42,337 nt of DNA from DASSKK01 sp035690495 (GTDB taxonomy: Bacteria; Actinomycetota; Actinomycetes; Propionibacteriales; Nocardioidaceae): the NCBI GenBank assembly GCA_035690495.1, contig DASSKK010000101.1:1-42337 (forward strand). The letters are read 5' to 3'. Numbering within the stretch: the first letter of the stretch is position 1; every line of letters starts with the position of its first letter. Position numbers and translations under genes: made by a program. Below are positions 7,437 to 15,952 of this stretch, one piece after another. The notes under the pieces are model-generated. The model was not told the origin of the DNA. It made no database searches and was given only the letters and a program-made list of their open reading frames with translations.

Positions 7437-8600
7437 GTGGACCTGATGGAGTACCAGGCGAAGGAGCTGTTCGCCAAGCACGGCGTGCCGGTCACGCTCG
7501 GCACAGTGGTCGACAAGCCCGAGGACGCTGCGGACGCCGCCCGAGACAACGGCGGCAAGGTCGTGGTCAAGGCGCAGGTCAAGGTCGGCGGGCGTGGCAA
7601 GGCGGGCGGCGTGAAGCTGGCCGAGAACCCCGACGAGGCGGTCGACCGCGCCAAGGACATCCTCGGCATGGACATCAAGGGCCACACCGTGCACCGGGTG
7701 CTGGTGGCGCCGACCGCCGACATCGCGGAGGAGTACTACTTCTCCTTCCTCGTTGACAGGGCAGACCGCTCTTATCTGTGCATCGCCAGCGTCGAGGGGG
7801 GCGTGGAGATCGAGGAGGTCGCCCGCACGAACCCCGACGCGGTGGCGAAGATCGCGATCGACCCGCAGGCCGGCGTCGACGACGCGAAGGCTGCCGAGAT
7901 CGTGGCGGCGGCGCGCTTCCCGAAGGAGGTTGCCGACGAGGCGCAGCAGGTCGTGAAGGCGCTGTGGGAGACCTTCATCGCCGAGGACGCGACCCTGGTC
8001 GAGGTGAACCCGCTGGTGCGCCTCGGCGACGGTCACCTCGAGGCACTGGACGGCAAGATGACCCTCGACGCGAACGCCTCGTTCCGGCACGAGGACCACG
8101 CGCAGTACGCCGAGTCCGAGGCGGTCGACGAGCTGGAGGCCAAGGCGAAGGCGAAGGGCCTGAACTACGTCAAGCTCGACGGTCAGGTCGGCATCATCGG
8201 CAACGGCGCGGGGCTGGTGATGTCCACCCTCGACGTGGTCGCCTACGCCGGCGAGGAGCAAGGCGCGGTGAAGCCGGCGAACTTCCTCGACATCGGCGGC
8301 GGAGCGTCCGCCGAGGTGATGGCCAACGGGCTGGACGTGATCCTGAACGACCCTCAGGTCGAGAGCGTGTTCGTGAACGTGTTCGGCGGCATCACCGCCT
8401 GCGACGCGGTCGCCAACGGCATCGTCTCGGCGCTGGACATGCTCGGCGACGAGGCGAACAAGCCGCTCGTCGTACGCCTGGACGGCAACAACGTCGCCGA
8501 GGGCCGGCGGATCCTCCAGGAGGCGGACCACCCGCTGGTCACGATGGCGGACACCATGGACGGTGCGGCCCGCACGGCCGCCGAGCTGGCGAACAAGTGA
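7437..8600 (+). CDS. sucC: Succinyl-CoA synthetase beta subunit
   Basis: SucC makes the ATP-grasp half of succinate-CoA ligase (succinyl-CoA + NDP + Pi to succinate + CoA + NTP, TCA cycle, cytosol). The N-terminus VDLMEYQAKELFAKHGVP matches actinobacterial SucC. GGRGKAGGVK (ATP-grasp) and VEVNPLV (Mg/nucleotide site) follow. The C-terminal CoA-ligase domain has GLVMSTLDV, NFLDIGGGAS and NVFGGIT. The length of 387 residues is normal. GTG at 7437 is preferred over the ATG at 7446 because it restores the family's N-terminus. sucD follows after 14 bp, so the two form an operon. Confidence 0.97.
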   Translation: MDLMEYQAKELFAKHGVPVTLGTVVDKPEDAADAARDNGGKVVVKAQVKVGGRGKAGGVKLAENPDEAVDRAKDILGMDIKGHTVHRVLVAPTADIAEEYYFSFLVDRADRSYLCIASVEGGVEIEEVARTNPDAVAKIAIDPQAGVDDAKAAEIVAAARFPKEVADEAQQVVKALWETFIAEDATLVEVNPLVRLGDGHLEALDGKMTLDANASFRHEDHAQYAESEAVDELEAKAKAKGLNYVKLDGQVGIIGNGAGLVMSTLDVVAYAGEEQGAVKPANFLDIGGGASAEVMANGLDVILNDPQVESVFVNVFGGITACDAVANGIVSALDMLGDEANKPLVVRLDGNNVAEGRRILQEADHPLVTMADTMDGAARTAAELANK

Positions 8601-8614
8601 GGCGGTAGCACAGC

Positions 8615-9499
8615 ATGGCAATCTTCTTGGACGAGAACAGCCGGGTCGTCGTGCAGGGCATGACCGGCTCGGAGGGGCAGAAGCACACCCGGCTGATGCT
8701 TGCGGCCGGCACGAACATCGTCGGCGGGGTGAACCCCCGCAAGGCCGGCGAGACCATGGACTTCGACGGCACCTCCGTGAGCGTCTACGGCTCCGTCGCG
8801 GACGCGATGGCGACCACCGACGCGAACGTGAGCGTGGTGTTCGTCCCGCCGGCGTACACCAAGGCGGCGGTGGTCGAGGCCGTCGATGCGGCGATACCGC
8901 TGGTCGTGGTGATCACCGAGGGGGTGCCGGTGCACGACTCCGCGGACTTCTTCTCCTACGCCCAGGCCAAGGGCACCACCCGGATCATCGGCCCGAACTG
9001 CCCCGGCCTGATCAGCCCGGGACGCTCCAACGCCGGCATCATCCCCGCCGACATCACCAAGGCGGGCCGGATCGGGCTGGTCTCGAAGTCGGGGACGCTG
9101 ACCTACCAGATGATGTACGAGCTGCGTGACTTCGGCTTCTCCACCTGCGTGGGCATCGGCGGCGATCCGATCATCGGCACCACGCACATCGACTGCCTGC
9201 AGGCCTTCCAGGACGACCCGGAGACCGACGGGATCGTGATGATCGGCGAGATCGGTGGAGACGCGGAGGAACGCGCCGCGGCGTACGTCGAGAAGCACGT
9301 CACCAAGCCCGTCGTCGGGTACGTCGCGGGGTTCACCGCTCCGGAGGGCAAGACGATGGGTCACGCCGGCGCGATCGTCTCCGGCTCGTCGGGAACCGCG
9401 GAGGCCAAGAAGGAGGCCCTGGAGGCCGCGGGCGTCAAGGTCGGCAAGACCCCTTCGCAGACCGCCGAGCTGATGAAGCAGATCCTCCAGGCCGGCTAG
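8615..9499 (+). CDS. sucD: Succinyl-CoA synthetase alpha subunit
   Basis: A 294-residue CoA-binding and phosphohistidine-carrying subunit that works with SucC. It has the N-terminal CoA-binding Rossmann domain (VVQGMTGSEGQKHTRLML), the PNCPGLISPG loop, the KSGTLTYQMMYEL region and GGDPIIGT. The catalytic histidine sits in KTMGHAGAIVSG near residue 248. GAGGCGG just upstream of the ATG can act as the ribosome binding site. The stop overlaps the end of the convergent vapC gene by 3-4 bp. sucD may therefore lack its own intergenic terminator. Confidence 0.97.
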   Translation: MAIFLDENSRVVVQGMTGSEGQKHTRLMLAAGTNIVGGVNPRKAGETMDFDGTSVSVYGSVADAMATTDANVSVVFVPPAYTKAAVVEAVDAAIPLVVVITEGVPVHDSADFFSYAQAKGTTRIIGPNCPGLISPGRSNAGIIPADITKAGRIGLVSKSGTLTYQMMYELRDFGFSTCVGIGGDPIIGTTHIDCLQAFQDDPETDGIVMIGEIGGDAEERAAAYVEKHVTKPVVGYVAGFTAPEGKTMGHAGAIVSGSSGTAEAKKEALEAAGVKVGKTPSQTAELMKQILQAG

Positions 9500-9921
9500 C
9501 CCGTTGCAGGGAGAACACTGAACCGCCCGCCGGTCAGGGGCCGCAGCACGTCGAAGTGCCGGCGGTCCAGGGTCGCGATGCTGCGGGTGCGGTAGCGCCC
9601 GGCCAGGACGACGTTCGACGCATCGGCGACGCCGATGACCTGGTCTCGGTACTTCGCGACGACCGAGCGGGCCAGCACCAGGTCGTCGACGTCCAGGCCG
9701 GCAAGCTCCCACGCGCCACCGGTCAATGCGTCGAGAACGGCCAACTCGGCCTCCACCCCGTGCCGCGTCGCGACAAGATAGTCCAGCTCGGCAACCACGT
9801 ACGGTGACACGACCAACAGGTCCGCGACGGAGTCGATCAGCGCCGCCATCGCTTCATGATCTGGTTCGGACGCGTCGAAGTAGGCGAGCAACGCGCTCGT
9901 GTCGACGACGAGGTGCGACAC
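9496..9921 (-). CDS. vapC: PIN-domain toxin, VapC family
   Basis: A PIN-domain ribonuclease toxin of about 141 residues that would cut RNA when freed from its antitoxin. It starts VSHLVVDTSALLAYFD (Asp7). The other acidic metal ligands are expected at Glu45 (VVAELDYL), near Asp93 and at Asp100 (GVADASNVV). GTG at 9921 is the start, leaving 2 bases after the antitoxin stop, typical of a coupled VapBC operon. A longer in-frame reading exists upstream but covers the antitoxin gene. The 3' end overlaps the end of sucD. Confidence 0.9.
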   Translation of the reverse strand: MSHLVVDTSALLAYFDASEPDHEAMAALIDSVADLLVVSPYVVAELDYLVATRHGVEAELAVLDALTGGAWELAGLDVDDLVLARSVVAKYRDQVIGVADASNVVLAGRYRTRSIATLDRRHFDVLRPLTGGRFSVLPATG

Positions 9922-9923
9922 GC

Positions 9924-10148
9924 CTACCGCTCCCCGAAACCGGCCAACAGCTCGTCTGCACGTCTCGCGATCGGACGCCCGCTGGAGAAGAGCGCCCCCG
10001 TCGGTCGCGGTCGCTGGCCGGATTCGACCACCTGGCGGATGGACTGACGGATCACCTCGGCCTCGGAAATGCCCCGATCCGCCGCGGCGCGCTTGACCGC
10101 GGCCTTCAGGTCGTCGGGCAGGTACACCGTAGTCTTGTCCACATACAT
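9924..10148 (-). CDS. vapB: Ribbon-helix-helix antitoxin, VapB type
   Basis: A 74-residue antitoxin. The N-terminal ribbon-helix-helix DNA-binding domain is seen in DKTTVYLPDDLKAAVKRAA, followed by GISEAEVIRQSIRQVV. A flexible tail (GALFSSGRPIARRADELLAGFG) probably wraps the VapC toxin. The ATG at 10148 gives the standard MYVDKTTVYLP start. A perfect dyad lies 2 bases upstream and probably binds the VapBC complex to repress the operon. The pair follows the acetyltransferase gene on the same strand, 34 bp away. Confidence 0.9.
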   Translation of the reverse strand: MYVDKTTVYLPDDLKAAVKRAAADRGISEAEVIRQSIRQVVESGQRPRPTGALFSSGRPIARRADELLAGFGER

Positions 10149-10150
10149 AT

Positions 10151-10174
10151 GGTACCACCGGTGGCGGTGGTACC
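10151..10174. promoter_or_regulatory. Palindromic operator of vapBC
   Basis: The arms GGTACCACCG (10151-10160) and CGGTGGTACC (10165-10174) form a perfect 10-bp inverted repeat around a 4-base centre (GTGG). The flanks ACATACAT and ATGCATGT extend the symmetry imperfectly. It sits immediately upstream of the antitoxin ATG, where RHH antitoxins with their toxin autoregulate. A transcript hairpin is the alternative reading. Confidence 0.8.
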
Positions 10175-10182
10175 CATGCATG

Positions 10183-11493
10183 TCAGAAGACGAACGGACA
10201 GAACGGCGCGGGCTCGGCGAGCAGCGCTCGGGACAACGAGGCCACCGACCCGGGGGTGTGCTCGGCGACAAGGCCTGCGCCGGCCAGCGCGGCGAGGGAG
10301 GATCCGCCGAGGTAGGTCGCGGCGAGATCGCGCGCGGTGAGCGTGATGTCCGCAGGCTGGTCGCTGCGGACGCAGGTCGCCTCGTCGCCTGCGGCCGTGA
10401 GCCGCCACCGTCCGGTGTTGTGCGGTAAGAAGTCGTCGGTCACCTCGAGCACGACGTCGACCGGTACGGCGTACTCTCGCGCCTGCATCGCCGCGGGAAG
10501 GTCGACGAGTCGCACGTAGAGCGCGTCGTCGACCTCGGGTTGTGCCGCTCGAGGGTCGACGAGCAGATGCAGCAGCGGGTCGTCGACTGGCCGGTTCGGT
10601 GCGTGCAAGGTGCGCACCAGGTCCAGGTCGAGCAGGTAGCGCCAGAGCGCGGCGGCCGCTGCGGGCACGTTCCACTCCATCTCGCGCACGCGCACGCTGC
10701 CTGCGGCTCCGGCGCGCCCCCACTCCGACTTCGTCGCGTACCGGACGTAGCCACAGGGTCGGTCCTGCTGTTCGAAGACCACCGCGGTCTGCAGCGGTGA
10801 GGCGCCTTTGCGGCGGGCCTCCGGGTCCACGACCCGCGCTCGGTACCAGGCGTCGGTAGGCGGGAGGATCATCCCCGCGCGCCGGCGCGCCGCCGCGTCG
10901 TACACCGGCCGGAGCAGTTCCACCGACTCCTCATTGTCGACGAACCGGACGTGCATCCGGTCGGCGCCCTCGACCTCACGCAGAACCCCGCGGTCCCGCG
11001 CGACCCGGATGCTCAGCGAGTGGCTCGCCGGGCCGTAGCCGAACCGGCCGTAGATCGAGGACTCGCTGGCCCACAGTGCGGCCAGCGGCTCGCGGCCGGC
11101 CCGCGCTATGTCGTCGAGCTGACGCCGCATCAGGGCGCGGGCGATGCCTCGGCGCCGGTGGGTGGGCAGCACTCCCACCCAGCTGACGCCGGCCGTGGGA
11201 ACCTGGCGGCCGCCCGGCACGGTCATCGAGAAGCTGTACGCCGTCGCCGAGCCGACGACCTCGGAGCCGGCGCGTGCGGCCAGGGTGCGCTCGAACTCCA
11301 CCAGGTCGCGCTCTAGCTCCACCTCCTCCGGAGGAGCCGGAGGCCCCGGGAAGGCGATCTGGAGCACCCTGCCGAGCGCCTCGAAGTCCTCGGGTCCGGC
11401 AGTGTCGATCGTGATCGTCTCGTTGCGCGAAGTCAGGTCCACGTGCCGATCCCATCGCAAGGAGCCGCCGGCCGTCCACCGGATTCCACTCAT
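10183..11493 (-). CDS. Eis-like GNAT N-acetyltransferase
   Basis: A protein of about 419-436 residues with the Eis architecture. The N-terminal GNAT domain has an acetyl-CoA loop at VLPTHRRRGIARAL, then a second GNAT-like domain and a C-terminal SCP2-like domain. YGRFGYGPAS holds the tyrosine that acts as general acid in mycobacterial Eis. The protein ends in Phe, as in Eis, where the C-terminal carboxylate is the general base. Known Eis enzymes acetylate aminoglycosides at several positions and also protein lysines; the substrate here is unknown. The ATG at 11493 follows the kynU stop by 9 bases without a clear Shine-Dalgarno. GTG at 11442 is an alternative start that fits the family better. 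Confidence 0.87.
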   Translation of the reverse strand: MSGIRWTAGGSLRWDRHVDLTSRNETITIDTAGPEDFEALGRVLQIAFPGPPAPPEEVELERDLVEFERTLAARAGSEVVGSATAYSFSMTVPGGRQVPTAGVSWVGVLPTHRRRGIARALMRRQLDDIARAGREPLAALWASESSIYGRFGYGPASHSLSIRVARDRGVLREVEGADRMHVRFVDNEESVELLRPVYDAAARRRAGMILPPTDAWYRARVVDPEARRKGASPLQTAVVFEQQDRPCGYVRYATKSEWGRAGAAGSVRVREMEWNVPAAAAALWRYLLDLDLVRTLHAPNRPVDDPLLHLLVDPRAAQPEVDDALYVRLVDLPAAMQAREYAVPVDVVLEVTDDFLPHNTGRWRLTAAGDEATCVRSDQPADITLTARDLAATYLGGSSLAALAGAGLVAEHTPGSVASLSRALLAEPAPFCPFVF

Positions 11494-11502
11494 CCGTCGC
11501 GG

Positions 11503-12732
11503 TCAGGTGACCGCGTTGCGTACGCCGTACGACGGATCGGCGTACTCCTCCTCGGCCATCACCTGAGCGAGATGCTCGACCGCGTCGTACACGTCGACAT
11601 GGGTGACGTACAACGGGGCGAAGCCGAAACGGGCGATGTCGGGGGTGCGGAAGTCGCCCACCACCCCCCGGGCGATCAATGCCTGCACCACGCCGTAGGC
11701 GTCGCGGTGGCGCAACGAGACCTGGCTCCCGCGCCGCTCGTGCTCACGCGGAGTGACGACCTCGAGCTCGGATCCGAGGTGCTGCTCGACCAGCGCGATG
11801 AAGTAGTCGGTCAGCGACAGCGACATCCGGCGCAGCACGGCCACGTCGACGCCGTCGAACACGCCGAGGGCGGCGTCGAGTGCGGACATGGCGAGCACCG
11901 GGGGCGTCCCGGAGGCCATCCGGCCGACCCCGGCGGCCGGCGTGTAGCCCGCCTCCATGTCGAACGGCCGCGCATGGCCGATCCAGCCGGTGATCGGCTG
12001 CTCCAGCCGGTCCTGGTGCCGCGGATGCACCCACGCGAACGCCGGTGAGCCGGGCCCCCCGTTGAGGTACTTGTACGTGCACCCGACGGCCAGGTCCGCA
12101 TCGGCTGCGGTCAGGTCGACCGGGACCGCGCCCGTCGAGTGGCACAGGTCCCACTGGGCGAGTGCGCCCACGTCGTGCGCGGCGGCGCTGAGTCCGGGAA
12201 GGTCGAACATCGCCCCGGTGCGGAAGTCCACGTGGGTCAGGGACAGCAGCGCCACGTCCTCGTCGAGCGCGGCCGCCGGGTCGGCGGGGTCGCACCAGCG
12301 CACATCCAGCCCCAGGGTGCGCGCCACCCCGGCCGCGACGTAGCCGTCAGTGGGAAAAGTGGACGGCTCGAGCACGATCGTGCGCCGCTCCGGACGCAGA
12401 CGGGCGCCGGCGACCATGGTCTTGAACAGGGTGACACTCGTCGAGTCCCCCAGGTGTACGTCGTCCGCACCGGCCCCGATCAGCCGCGCGATCCGCGCGC
12501 CGACCCGACTGCCCAGGCTCATCCAGCCGGCGTCGTTCCACGAGGAGATCAGCCCGTGACCCCACTCGCGCGAGACGACGTCGGCGACTCGATCGGGAAC
12601 GGACCGGGGCAGCGCGCCGAGAGAGTTCCCATCGAGGTAGATCACCCCCGGCGGCAGGGCGAAGAGCTCACGGCAGCGGCGTACCGGACTCCTGGCGTCC
12701 TCGGCGACCGCCCACTCGCGTCCTTCGGCCAT
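11503..12732 (-). CDS. kynU: Kynureninase
   Basis: A 409-residue PLP enzyme that hydrolyses kynurenine (or 3-hydroxykynurenine) to anthranilate (or 3-hydroxyanthranilate) and alanine. Signatures are YLDGNSLGALP near residue 32, SWNDAGW near 64, DSTSVTLFK near 96 and WDLCHSTGAVP. The Schiff-base lysine is Lys221 in CTYKYLNGGPG. The length matches the family. No tryptophan dioxygenase or formamidase gene is in the window, so it could serve tryptophan catabolism or anthranilate supply. A TAGGGT box 6 bases before the ATG suggests a leaderless transcript. The acetyltransferase follows by 9 bp. Confidence 0.95.
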   Translation of the reverse strand: MAEGREWAVAEDARSPVRRCRELFALPPGVIYLDGNSLGALPRSVPDRVADVVSREWGHGLISSWNDAGWMSLGSRVGARIARLIGAGADDVHLGDSTSVTLFKTMVAGARLRPERRTIVLEPSTFPTDGYVAAGVARTLGLDVRWCDPADPAAALDEDVALLSLTHVDFRTGAMFDLPGLSAAAHDVGALAQWDLCHSTGAVPVDLTAADADLAVGCTYKYLNGGPGSPAFAWVHPRHQDRLEQPITGWIGHARPFDMEAGYTPAAGVGRMASGTPPVLAMSALDAALGVFDGVDVAVLRRMSLSLTDYFIALVEQHLGSELEVVTPREHERRGSQVSLRHRDAYGVVQALIARGVVGDFRTPDIARFGFAPLYVTHVDVYDAVEHLAQVMAEEEYADPSYGVRNAVT

Positions 12733-12738
12733 CCCCCG

Positions 12739-12744
12739 ACCCTA
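12739..12744 (-). promoter_or_regulatory. Leaderless -10 box of kynU
   Basis: Read on the minus strand, TAGGGT is followed by exactly 6 bases and then the kynU ATG (12732). TAnnnT plus 6-7 bases before the start codon is the common actinobacterial leaderless promoter layout. No Shine-Dalgarno is visible before the ATG. Confidence 0.6.
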
Positions 12745-12747
12745 TCC

Positions 12748-14592
12748 TCAGCCGACCTCTCTCAGCCGTGCGCCGGCGCGGTGCACCAGGGCGCGGAAAT
12801 CGGGGACGGTGATCGTGTCATGGGGGGCGGAGGCGAAGGTCAGCTGTGCGACGGTGTCGCCCACCCGCACGAAGCCGATCCGGAATCGCACCGTCTTGTG
12901 CCTGGTCACCGCGGTCGCGAAGCTCCAGCTGGCCATCCGCTCGCCGTCGGAGCGCCAGTGAGGGTGAGACCGGGTGATCGTGGTGGCCAGATCGCGGTGC
13001 TCGCACCGGGACACTTCGTGCCGCTCGTGGGCGAGGAACTTCGCGGCCGCGTCCACCGTGGGAAAGACGCCGTAGGTCTCCGACAGGCCGAACCGGGCAG
13101 GCATGGTCGCCTGCGGGATCAGGTAGGTGCGCGACCTGGTCCGCACCGCGCCCGCGGCGGTGAAGTCGGCGTGGTCGCAGGTCGTCTCCGACGGGTTCTG
13201 GCGGGGCGAGGCCGGATCGGTGCCTACCCACGGCTTGTCGATGCGGCCCACCGGTGGCAGATCGGCGACGGCCAGGATGCCCGCCTCGCCACCCGAGGGC
13301 GGCGGGGCCACAGGCTGGTAGTCCGGCGCCTTCGCGCATCCCTTCGAGCCGCTGCGCGCGCACACCATCGCCACCGCGTCCGCCAGCGACTGCACGATCT
13401 CGTGGGCAGGCGGCGGCTTGGCGCCGACGGTCTTGCCGACCGTGGTGGTGGTCACCGTGCCCACCCGCGCGATCGCGACCGAGTAGGTGCTGATCGGCCT
13501 GGACCACACCCGGAGCATGAGTACGTCGGCCTGGTCGCCGATGTTGTCCACCCGGTAGGCCTTCAGGATCTGCAGTCGCGAGAGCTGACAGCCGGCGTAC
13601 CAGTCGAGCGCGGTCTGGTAGGTCTGCTCGGCGTGCTTGACCGACCGGGACGACTCGACGGTCTGCACGGCCGTGCGGAGCGGCTCGCCCACCGTGGCGT
13701 AGCGGCGCACGATCGCCGACAAGCCGTCCGGGTCGGCGAAACGACGTTGCTGGCAGATGGTGTTGATGCCGTCCCCGGACGTGTTATTGGAGGTGCCGAG
13801 AACACGCCACTGCTGATGCGGCCCGAGCCGGCTGATCTGGTCGTGGTCGAGCATCTGGTCGGCGGTCGGCATCCGGCGGGCAGCCGACTCCGCGGCGGCC
13901 TGGGCACCGGCGCCCCCCTCGACCGTCGGGGCGTTGGGGCTCACCAGGTGCAGGTCGGCGACCGCCCCCCGCCCCGGCTGGTGCACCAGGGCCCCGGAAG
14001 CCACCGCGACCAGGATCGCGAGGGCGCCGGCGACCACGGCGTGAGTGTGCCGCTTCGCCTTTCCGGCGCGCCGCACGATGGGGGCGCGGGGCAGTGTCTG
14101 GTGGCGCACCACCGAGGCGAGGTCCATCAGCGGGGGACGGACCATCGCCGACCCGATCTCGAGCTGGGCGGCAAGGTTCGCGGTCGCCGACTGCAGGACC
14201 TGCTCGGTCATCGGCTGGGTCAGCCCGAGGAAGCGGGCCGCGTCGGGCAGGTCCACGCCCGCGACCTGGATCAGCAGCAGGGCGCGCCGCTGCGGGGGGG
14301 TCAGCCGCGCCAGTGCGTCGAGCACCGCCCGCTGCTCCTCCGACACCCCTTTGCTGCGGTGCCAGATCCGGGCGGTGTGCCGGCGCTGCGCGTGCACCCA
14401 GGCACGCGAGCGCACCCACGAGAGCGGCTCCTCCGCGCGCGACACCTTGCGCCAGTGGTGCCAGGCGGCGACATACGCCTCCCGCACCGCCGCGGCCGAC
14501 GCGGGCAGATCGCCGGTGAGCACGAAGGCCTCGTGGAGCAGCTGCTGACGGGTCGCGCTGTAGAAGGAGTCGAAGGCCCCCTCCCTGCCCAT
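12748..14592 (-). CDS. Membrane-tethered sigma-like protein with tandem PknH-like sensors
   Basis: A 614-residue protein. Residues 5-75 resemble ECF (SigE-type) sigma region 2 (FDSFYSATRQQLLHEAFVLT), and about 88-142 resemble region 4 with a degenerate HTH (DLPDAARFLGLTQPMTEQVL). A basic linker and one membrane helix (184-204) follow. The outside part holds two related modules resembling the extracellular PknH_C sensor. In each, a cysteine pair is followed by a strand such as YSVAIARVGTVTTTTV or FRIGFVRVGDTVAQLTF. Six cysteines could form disulfides. The acidic DLVQEAF-type core of region 2 is changed, so it may not be an active sigma factor. ATG at 14592 is preferred; the frame stays open further upstream. 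Confidence 0.78.
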   Translation of the reverse strand: MGREGAFDSFYSATRQQLLHEAFVLTGDLPASAAAVREAYVAAWHHWRKVSRAEEPLSWVRSRAWVHAQRRHTARIWHRSKGVSEEQRAVLDALARLTPPQRRALLLIQVAGVDLPDAARFLGLTQPMTEQVLQSATANLAAQLEIGSAMVRPPLMDLASVVRHQTLPRAPIVRRAGKAKRHTHAVVAGALAILVAVASGALVHQPGRGAVADLHLVSPNAPTVEGGAGAQAAAESAARRMPTADQMLDHDQISRLGPHQQWRVLGTSNNTSGDGINTICQQRRFADPDGLSAIVRRYATVGEPLRTAVQTVESSRSVKHAEQTYQTALDWYAGCQLSRLQILKAYRVDNIGDQADVLMLRVWSRPISTYSVAIARVGTVTTTTVGKTVGAKPPPAHEIVQSLADAVAMVCARSGSKGCAKAPDYQPVAPPPSGGEAGILAVADLPPVGRIDKPWVGTDPASPRQNPSETTCDHADFTAAGAVRTRSRTYLIPQATMPARFGLSETYGVFPTVDAAAKFLAHERHEVSRCEHRDLATTITRSHPHWRSDGERMASWSFATAVTRHKTVRFRIGFVRVGDTVAQLTFASAPHDTITVPDFRALVHRAGARLREVG

Positions 14593-14692
14593 CGCCCGAC
14601 CACGTCCTTCCTGCTCCGCCGCTTTCTCGACCCGACCACGGTACGGCGTGGCAGCACGGTTCGCGCAATCAACGGAGTGAGGATGGCAGTGG

Positions 14693-15943
14693 ATGACTGA
14701 GATGACCGATCTGCTCACTCGACGTGTCCGGTCCCTGCGGGCTGCCGACGGCCGGCAGGGCGGGCGACCGCTCGTGCTGAGCGCGGGATTCGCCGGCGCC
14801 ACCGCCGCAGCCTCGACGCTGCTCGGCTGCATAGCGCTGGCGCTGGTCGGCTGGTTCGCCTCTGCCGCCGGCGCCTACGGCCAGACCACCGACGCGACCC
14901 GGGTCGGCGCCGACGCCTGGCTGCTTGCCCAGGGGGGCCATCTCGGGCTCGCTGGTGCGACGATCTCGGTCGTGCCGCTTGGCCTCACCGCGCTGTGCGG
15001 CTACGTCGCGCTGCGGCTCGGCCGCTGGGCGGGGCAGGTCTCACCCGGCCGGTCGGTCCGCGACCTGGTCTCTGGTGCCACCGTCTTCGCCGTCGGGTAC
15101 GCCGCCGTGACGCTGGTCACGGCTCTGCTCGCCAGCGCTCCGCAGGCGCAACCGCACACCGTGGGCGCGGTGCTCGGCGGGTTCCTGCTGGCCCTCCTGC
15201 TCGGAGGCGTCGGAATCCTTGCTGGCAGTGGCCTGCTCAGGCCCTCGGCGGGGCTGGTTCCGGCGACGGTGCGCGCCGTGCTGACCGGCGCCCTGACCGC
15301 CGTACTCCTTCTCGTCTCGGCCGGCGCCGCCATCCTCACCGTGGCTCTGCTGGGCGACCTCGGGTCCGCGGCGAACGTGCTCTCCAGGCTGCACGCCGAC
15401 GCCACCGGCTCGGCGCTCTACACCGTGCTGGTCGCAGCGGTCGCGCCGAACGCGGTGCTGCTGGCCTGTGCCTACCTGCTCGGACCGGGGTTCGCCGTCG
15501 GCACGGGAACCGTGGTGTCGACCTCGTCGGTGTCTCTCGGGCCCGTGCCCGCGTTCCCCCTACTGGCCGCGCTGCCCGGCGACGGCGTCCCCCCCTGGTG
15601 GACCGAGCTGTTCGTGGCGGTGCCAGTGCTGGTGGCGTTCGTCGCGGTAGTGGGGGCGGCTCGGCGCTTCCCGACCGGCTCCTTCGAGCTGGGCGTGGCG
15701 CGAGGGCTGGGCGCCGGCCTGCTCGGGGGCCTGCTCTCCGGCCTGTTCATCGGCTTGGCGGGAGGCGCGGTCGGACCGGGGCGGATGGCGGAGGTCGGCG
15801 CGCCCGTCGGGGACTGTCTCGGGGCGGCGATCCTCGCGATGGGCATCGGCGGCGTGCTCGGTGGTCTCGCGGGCACCGGGTGGCGTCGACGCGAGGCCCG
15901 GCTCGATGCGACCGGGAGCCCGACTCGACGACCCGAGGGCTAG
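14693..15943 (+). CDS. perM: PerM/DUF6350 family membrane protein
   Basis: A 416-residue protein with 9-10 hydrophobic segments, which sits directly before purN and purH as does Rv0955 (PerM) in mycobacteria. In that genus PerM is an integral membrane protein needed for cell division under stress. Segments such as LGLAGATISVVPLGLTALCG and a Gly-rich C-terminal region (LGAGLLGGLLSGLFIGLAGG) fit the DUF6350 family. The start lies about 10 bases after GTGAGG; ATG at 14702 is an alternative. The TAG stop is also part of the -10 box of purN. Identification rests on synteny plus topology. Confidence 0.8.
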   Translation: MTEMTDLLTRRVRSLRAADGRQGGRPLVLSAGFAGATAAASTLLGCIALALVGWFASAAGAYGQTTDATRVGADAWLLAQGGHLGLAGATISVVPLGLTALCGYVALRLGRWAGQVSPGRSVRDLVSGATVFAVGYAAVTLVTALLASAPQAQPHTVGAVLGGFLLALLLGGVGILAGSGLLRPSAGLVPATVRAVLTGALTAVLLLVSAGAAILTVALLGDLGSAANVLSRLHADATGSALYTVLVAAVAPNAVLLACAYLLGPGFAVGTGTVVSTSSVSLGPVPAFPLLAALPGDGVPPWWTELFVAVPVLVAFVAVVGAARRFPTGSFELGVARGLGAGLLGGLLSGLFIGLAGGAVGPGRMAEVGAPVGDCLGAAILAMGIGGVLGGLAGTGWRRREARLDATGSPTRRPEG

Positions 15944-15946
15944 CCT
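15941..15946 (+). promoter_or_regulatory. Leaderless -10 box of purN
   Basis: TAGCCT is followed by 6 bases and the purN GTG at 15953. The box includes the perM stop codon, so purN can be transcribed from inside the end of perM and translated without a leader. No Shine-Dalgarno is present. Confidence 0.55.
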
Positions 15947-15952
15947 GGCCCG

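Noticed and set aside
12139..14700. An 853-codon open frame on the plus strand.
   Set aside because: It is antisense to kynU and the sigma-like gene, both with clear family motifs. Long opposite-strand frames are expected at this GC content.
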